Origin: Pseudomonadota bacterium
GTDB lineage: Bacteria; Pseudomonadota; Alphaproteobacteria; Caulobacterales; Caulobacteraceae
Direction of reading: 5' to 3'
Assembly: GCA_023434015.1 (NCBI GenBank)
Contig: JAEYTM010000208.1
Coordinates: 1 to 25,480 of the forward strand
Length of the DNA: 25,480 nucleotides
Shown one piece after another: positions 22,802-25,480 of this stretch (within the stretch, counting starts at the first letter, position 1; each line of letters opens with the position of its first letter). Below the pieces are notes generated by a model. The model saw only the letters and a program-made list of their open reading frames with translations, was not told the origin of the DNA and did no database searches. The position numbers and the translations under genes were made by a program.

Positions 22802-23851
22802 TCAGGCCTGGCCGATGTAGCGCCGTTCGGCGCGCAAGCTCAGTCGCACGAGCACCTCGTGGGCGACCGTTCCAGCGGCGGCGGCGAGGTCGTCGAGCCG
22901 CACGTTTGGGCCGAGCAACTCCACCATGTCACCCGCCCGCGCCTCGGCGTCGCCCAGGTCGATGGCCAAGAGGTCCATGTTGACGATCAACAACGCCCGC
23001 CGGGCGCCGGCGAACCAGGCGTAGCCGCGGGCCCGGGACGCGCGGATCACGCCATCGGCGTAACCGGCTCCGACGACGGCCATGCGCGTCGGGCGATGGA
23101 CCGCGACGCTGGCGCCATAGCCAACGCGGTCGCCCGCCTTCAGATCGCGGATGTCGAGGATGGGGGCGGCGAGGGTGGCGACGGCGCGCAGCCGGTCGTC
23201 GTGACGCTCCATCGGCCCGCCGCCATAGAGGCTGATGCCGGGACGCACGAGGTCGAAGCGATAGGCTGGCCCGCGGAACACGCCGGCCGATGCGGCCAGG
23301 CTGGCCCGGGCATGGGGGAAGATCGCGCGCGCGGCCCCGAACAGCTCCAACTGCTGGGCGCTGCGGGGATCGTCGAGCTCGGCGGCGGAGCCGAGGTGGC
23401 TGATCACCAGATCGACCGGCCGGGCGCTCAGGCTGCGCGCCTGGTCTATCGTCAGGCCCTGGCGGTTCATGCCGGTTTCCACCTGGAGCGTCAGCGGCCC
23501 CGGATCGGCCTCCGCCGCCTGGGCCAGGCTGGAGATCACCGGGGTCAGACCGGCGGCGGCCAGGCGGGGGCCAGCGCCTTTCGTCAGGCCGTCAAGGACG
23601 TAGATCGCAGCGGGACGTTCGGGGCCCAGTCCCGACCGCAGGGCCTCGCCTTCCGTCAACCGGGCGACGAAGAAGCTGCGTGCCCCCTCCGCCCACAGGC
23701 GGCGCGCGACGGGGACCGCCCCCAGGCCATAGCCGTCGCTCTTCACGACCGGCGCGACCTCCGCCCCGATCGCCTCGCGGCGCAGGACGGCATGGTTGTG
23801 GGCGAGCGCGTCGAGATCGACGGTGAGGCGCGCGACGGCGGGATCAGCCAT
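22802..23851 (-). CDS. alr: alanine racemase
   Basis: PLP enzyme that interconverts L- and D-alanine for peptidoglycan, 349 residues. The PLP lysine is K37 in VVKSDGYGLG and the second catalytic base is Y245 in RVGYGASV; R130 follows ETGMN, and the family VNMDLLAID and PGISLYGG segments are present. The ATG at 23851 is six bases after the dnaB stop and matches the expected N-terminus (LTVDLDALAHN). Position between dnaB and radA suggests housekeeping synthesis rather than a catabolic DadX role. Confidence 0.95.
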   Translation of the reverse strand: MADPAVARLTVDLDALAHNHAVLRREAIGAEVAPVVKSDGYGLGAVPVARRLWAEGARSFFVARLTEGEALRSGLGPERPAAIYVLDGLTKGAGPRLAAAGLTPVISSLAQAAEADPGPLTLQVETGMNRQGLTIDQARSLSARPVDLVISHLGSAAELDDPRSAQQLELFGAARAIFPHARASLAASAGVFRGPAYRFDLVRPGISLYGGGPMERHDDRLRAVATLAAPILDIRDLKAGDRVGYGASVAVHRPTRMAVVGAGYADGVIRASRARGYAWFAGARRALLIVNMDLLAIDLGDAEARAGDMVELLGPNVRLDDLAAAAGTVAHEVLVRLSLRAERRYIGQA

Positions 23852-23857
23852 GTCGGA

Positions 23858-25348
23858 TCAGTGCGGTTCGTATCGGCTGGAGTCGCGGGCGAGGTTGCCG
23901 AACTTGGTCGTGTCGGAGTGGAACGACAGCCGCACGGTGCCGATGGGACCGTGGCGCTGCTTGCCGATGATGACTTCGGCCAGGCCGGCGACCTTGTCCA
24001 TCTTCTCCTGCCACTCGAAGTGCTCCGGCGTGTTCGGCTGGGGCTCCAGGCGGCTCAGATAGTACTCCTCGCGATAGACGAACATCACCATGTCGGCGTC
24101 CTGCTCGATCGAACCGGATTCCCGCAGGTCGGAGAGCTGGGGCTTCTTGTCCTCGCGGTTCTCCACTTGGCGGGAAAGCTGCGACAGGGCGAGCACCGGC
24201 ACCGACAGCTCCTTGGCGAGGGCCTTCATCCCCTGGGTGATCATGGAGACTTCCTGCACCCGGTTGTCGGAGGCGCCTGCTCCCCCGGTGACCAACTGGA
24301 GGTAGTCGATGATGATCAGGTCGAGCCCGAACATGCGCTTCAACCGGCGCGCCCGGGCGGCCAGCTTGGCCATGGTGATGCCGCCGGTGGCGTCGATGTA
24401 GAGCGGCGCTTCCTGGATCTCGAGCGCCGCCTCGCGGATCCGGCTGAACTCGACGGCGTCGATCTCGCCCTTGCGGAGCCGGTCGCCGGACACGCCCGAG
24501 GCCTCGGCCAGAAGCCGGAGGGCGAGCTGTTCGGCGCTCATTTCCAGAGAGAAGAAGGCGACGATGCCGCCGTTGACCGTCTTCCGCGAACCATCCGGCT
24601 GGGGCTCGTAGGCGTAATGCCGCGCCACGTCGAAGGCGATGTTACACGCGAGCGAAGTCTTACCCATCGAGGGCCGCGCGGCGAGGATCATCAGGTCGGA
24701 GGGGTGCATGCCGCCGATCTTCTGGTCCAGGTCGATCAGGCCGGTGGACAGCCCGGCCAAGCCCCCGTCGCGGCTGTGCGCCTCGGCGGCCATCGCCACC
24801 GCGCCATGCAGGGCGTCGGCGAAGGTGACGAAGCCCTGCGAGATGCCGCCGGTCTCGGCCAGCTGGAAGAGTTGTTGCTCGGCCCGCTCGATCTGCTCGC
24901 GCGCGTCCAGTTCGGCGTCGCCCTGCGAGGCCGAGGTAGCGATCTCGCCGCCGATGCGGATCAGGTCGCGGCGCAGCGCCATGTCGTAGACGGCGCGGGC
25001 GTAATCCGGCGCGTTGGCGGCGGGCGGGGCCCGGTCCACCAGGTCGGCCAGGTAGCGGACGCCGCCGAGTTCCTCGAACGCGGGGTCGCGGTTGAACTGT
25101 TCCGCGATCAGGATCGGCTCGGCGAGCTGGCCCTTTCGGACGTGGTTCTCGATGGCGGTGTAGAGCCGCTGGTGGAAGGGCTCGTAGAAATGGCGTGCCT
25201 GCAGATAGTCGCCGATGCGCTCGAACGCCCCGTTGTCGTAGAGGATCGCGCCCAGGAGCGCCTGCTCGGCCTCGACGTTGGCCGGAACGTGCGGGATCGC
25301 CACGTCGCTGGCGGCGGGACGGAGATCGAGGGCGGGGACGATCGACAT
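23858..25348 (-). CDS. dnaB: replicative DNA helicase DnaB
   Basis: Hexameric helicase that unwinds DNA at the replication fork and binds primase, 496 residues. The N-terminal domain has NVEAEQALLGAILYDN and LADLVDRAPPAANAPDYARA; the RecA-like domain has Walker A ARPSMGKTS at 224-232, FFSLEMSAEQLALR, Walker B LIIIDYLQL and the QLSRQVENREDKKPQLSDLR segment with the arginine finger region, then SGSIEQDADMVMFVYR. No intein or insertion interrupts the motifs. It opens the seven-gene minus-strand run (alr begins 6 bp after its stop). The upstream 132 bp hold a near-perfect pair of DnaA-box-like sites, noted separately. Confidence 0.97.
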   Translation of the reverse strand: MSIVPALDLRPAASDVAIPHVPANVEAEQALLGAILYDNGAFERIGDYLQARHFYEPFHQRLYTAIENHVRKGQLAEPILIAEQFNRDPAFEELGGVRYLADLVDRAPPAANAPDYARAVYDMALRRDLIRIGGEIATSASQGDAELDAREQIERAEQQLFQLAETGGISQGFVTFADALHGAVAMAAEAHSRDGGLAGLSTGLIDLDQKIGGMHPSDLMILAARPSMGKTSLACNIAFDVARHYAYEPQPDGSRKTVNGGIVAFFSLEMSAEQLALRLLAEASGVSGDRLRKGEIDAVEFSRIREAALEIQEAPLYIDATGGITMAKLAARARRLKRMFGLDLIIIDYLQLVTGGAGASDNRVQEVSMITQGMKALAKELSVPVLALSQLSRQVENREDKKPQLSDLRESGSIEQDADMVMFVYREEYYLSRLEPQPNTPEHFEWQEKMDKVAGLAEVIIGKQRHGPIGTVRLSFHSDTTKFGNLARDSSRYEPH

Positions 25349-25401
25349 CGGCTATCGATAGACCAACGGCCGGGTGCGAAGCATCACGTCGCGGGCATCT
25401 T

Positions 25402-25425
25402 CCACAGGTTCGGGCCAGCCTGTGG
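25402..25425. promoter_or_regulatory. inverted repeat with DnaA-box-like ends upstream of dnaB
   Basis: CCACAGG (25402-25408) and CCTGTGG (25419-25425) are perfect inverted arms ten bases apart. Read outward they extend into DnaA-box-like 9-mers: ATATCCACA on the minus strand (complement of 25421-25429, one mismatch to TTATCCACA) and TCTTCCACA on the plus strand (25398-25406, two mismatches). The pair lies 54 bases upstream of the dnaB start, where it could also include part of the promoter. DnaA binding is inference. Confidence 0.45.
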
Positions 25426-25480
25426 ATATAAGCGGGCGCACGGCCGCCGCGCATCTACGAAAGCGGCGCGGGCCCGAAGC

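Overview
The window is GC-rich DNA (roughly 70% by eye) with dense, often overlapping genes, many GTG/TTG starts and high GC at third codon positions. A TonB-Xanth-Caul-type receptor, promoter-like sequences of the Caulobacter sigma-73 pattern (TTGACGS, 10-14 bp, GCTANAWC) and close similarity of the proteins to alphaproteobacterial families point to Caulobacteraceae (Caulobacter or Phenylobacterium). This assignment is inference from pattern recognition; no database was searched.

Layout. (1) 1-2244, minus: the N-terminal part of a class A penicillin-binding protein, cut by the window edge, preceded by an exported amidohydrolase. (2) 2330-6921, plus: a polysaccharide-use unit. A promoter with a perfect 14-bp palindromic operator at the expected transcription start is followed by an outer-membrane TonB-dependent receptor, a 10-bp intercistronic stem-loop and a Tat-exported GH28 polygalacturonase-type enzyme. 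(3) 6918-10079, minus: a complete pqqABCDE operon for the redox cofactor PQQ, including the 25-residue precursor PqqA; successive genes from pqqB to pqqE overlap by 4 bp. (4) 10277-11313, plus: arsH-like flavoprotein plus a YffB/Spx-type ArsC-family protein, divergent from pqqA. (5) 11398-12861, plus: a possible 20-codon leader ORF with a hairpin, a DUF6249-like three-helix membrane protein, an ECF-type sigma factor and a two-helix membrane protein. (6) 12863-17558, plus: panB, then a YfgM-like protein, bamB and der, the same yfgM-bamB-der order seen in enterobacteria. (7) 17506-25348, minus: seven tightly packed genes transcribed dnaB, alr, radA, cvpA, purF, a bile-acid/Na+ symporter-family transporter and a short-chain dehydrogenase.

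How the genes work together. The receptor and GH28 enzyme probably take up and cut pectin-like oligosaccharides under one repressor that is not in this window. The pqq operon makes a cofactor for dehydrogenases encoded elsewhere. The central part holds envelope biogenesis (PBP, BamB, YfgM-like), ribosome assembly (Der) and coenzyme A synthesis (PanB). The right arm is replication, repair, peptidoglycan D-alanine and purine housekeeping. No tRNA, rRNA, CRISPR array, insertion sequence or phage gene was seen, and no gene-free stretch exceeds 300 bases. The least explained parts are the sigma-factor cassette with its leader region, the operator/hairpin architecture around the receptor-GH28 pair, and a DnaA-box-like inverted repeat upstream of dnaB.
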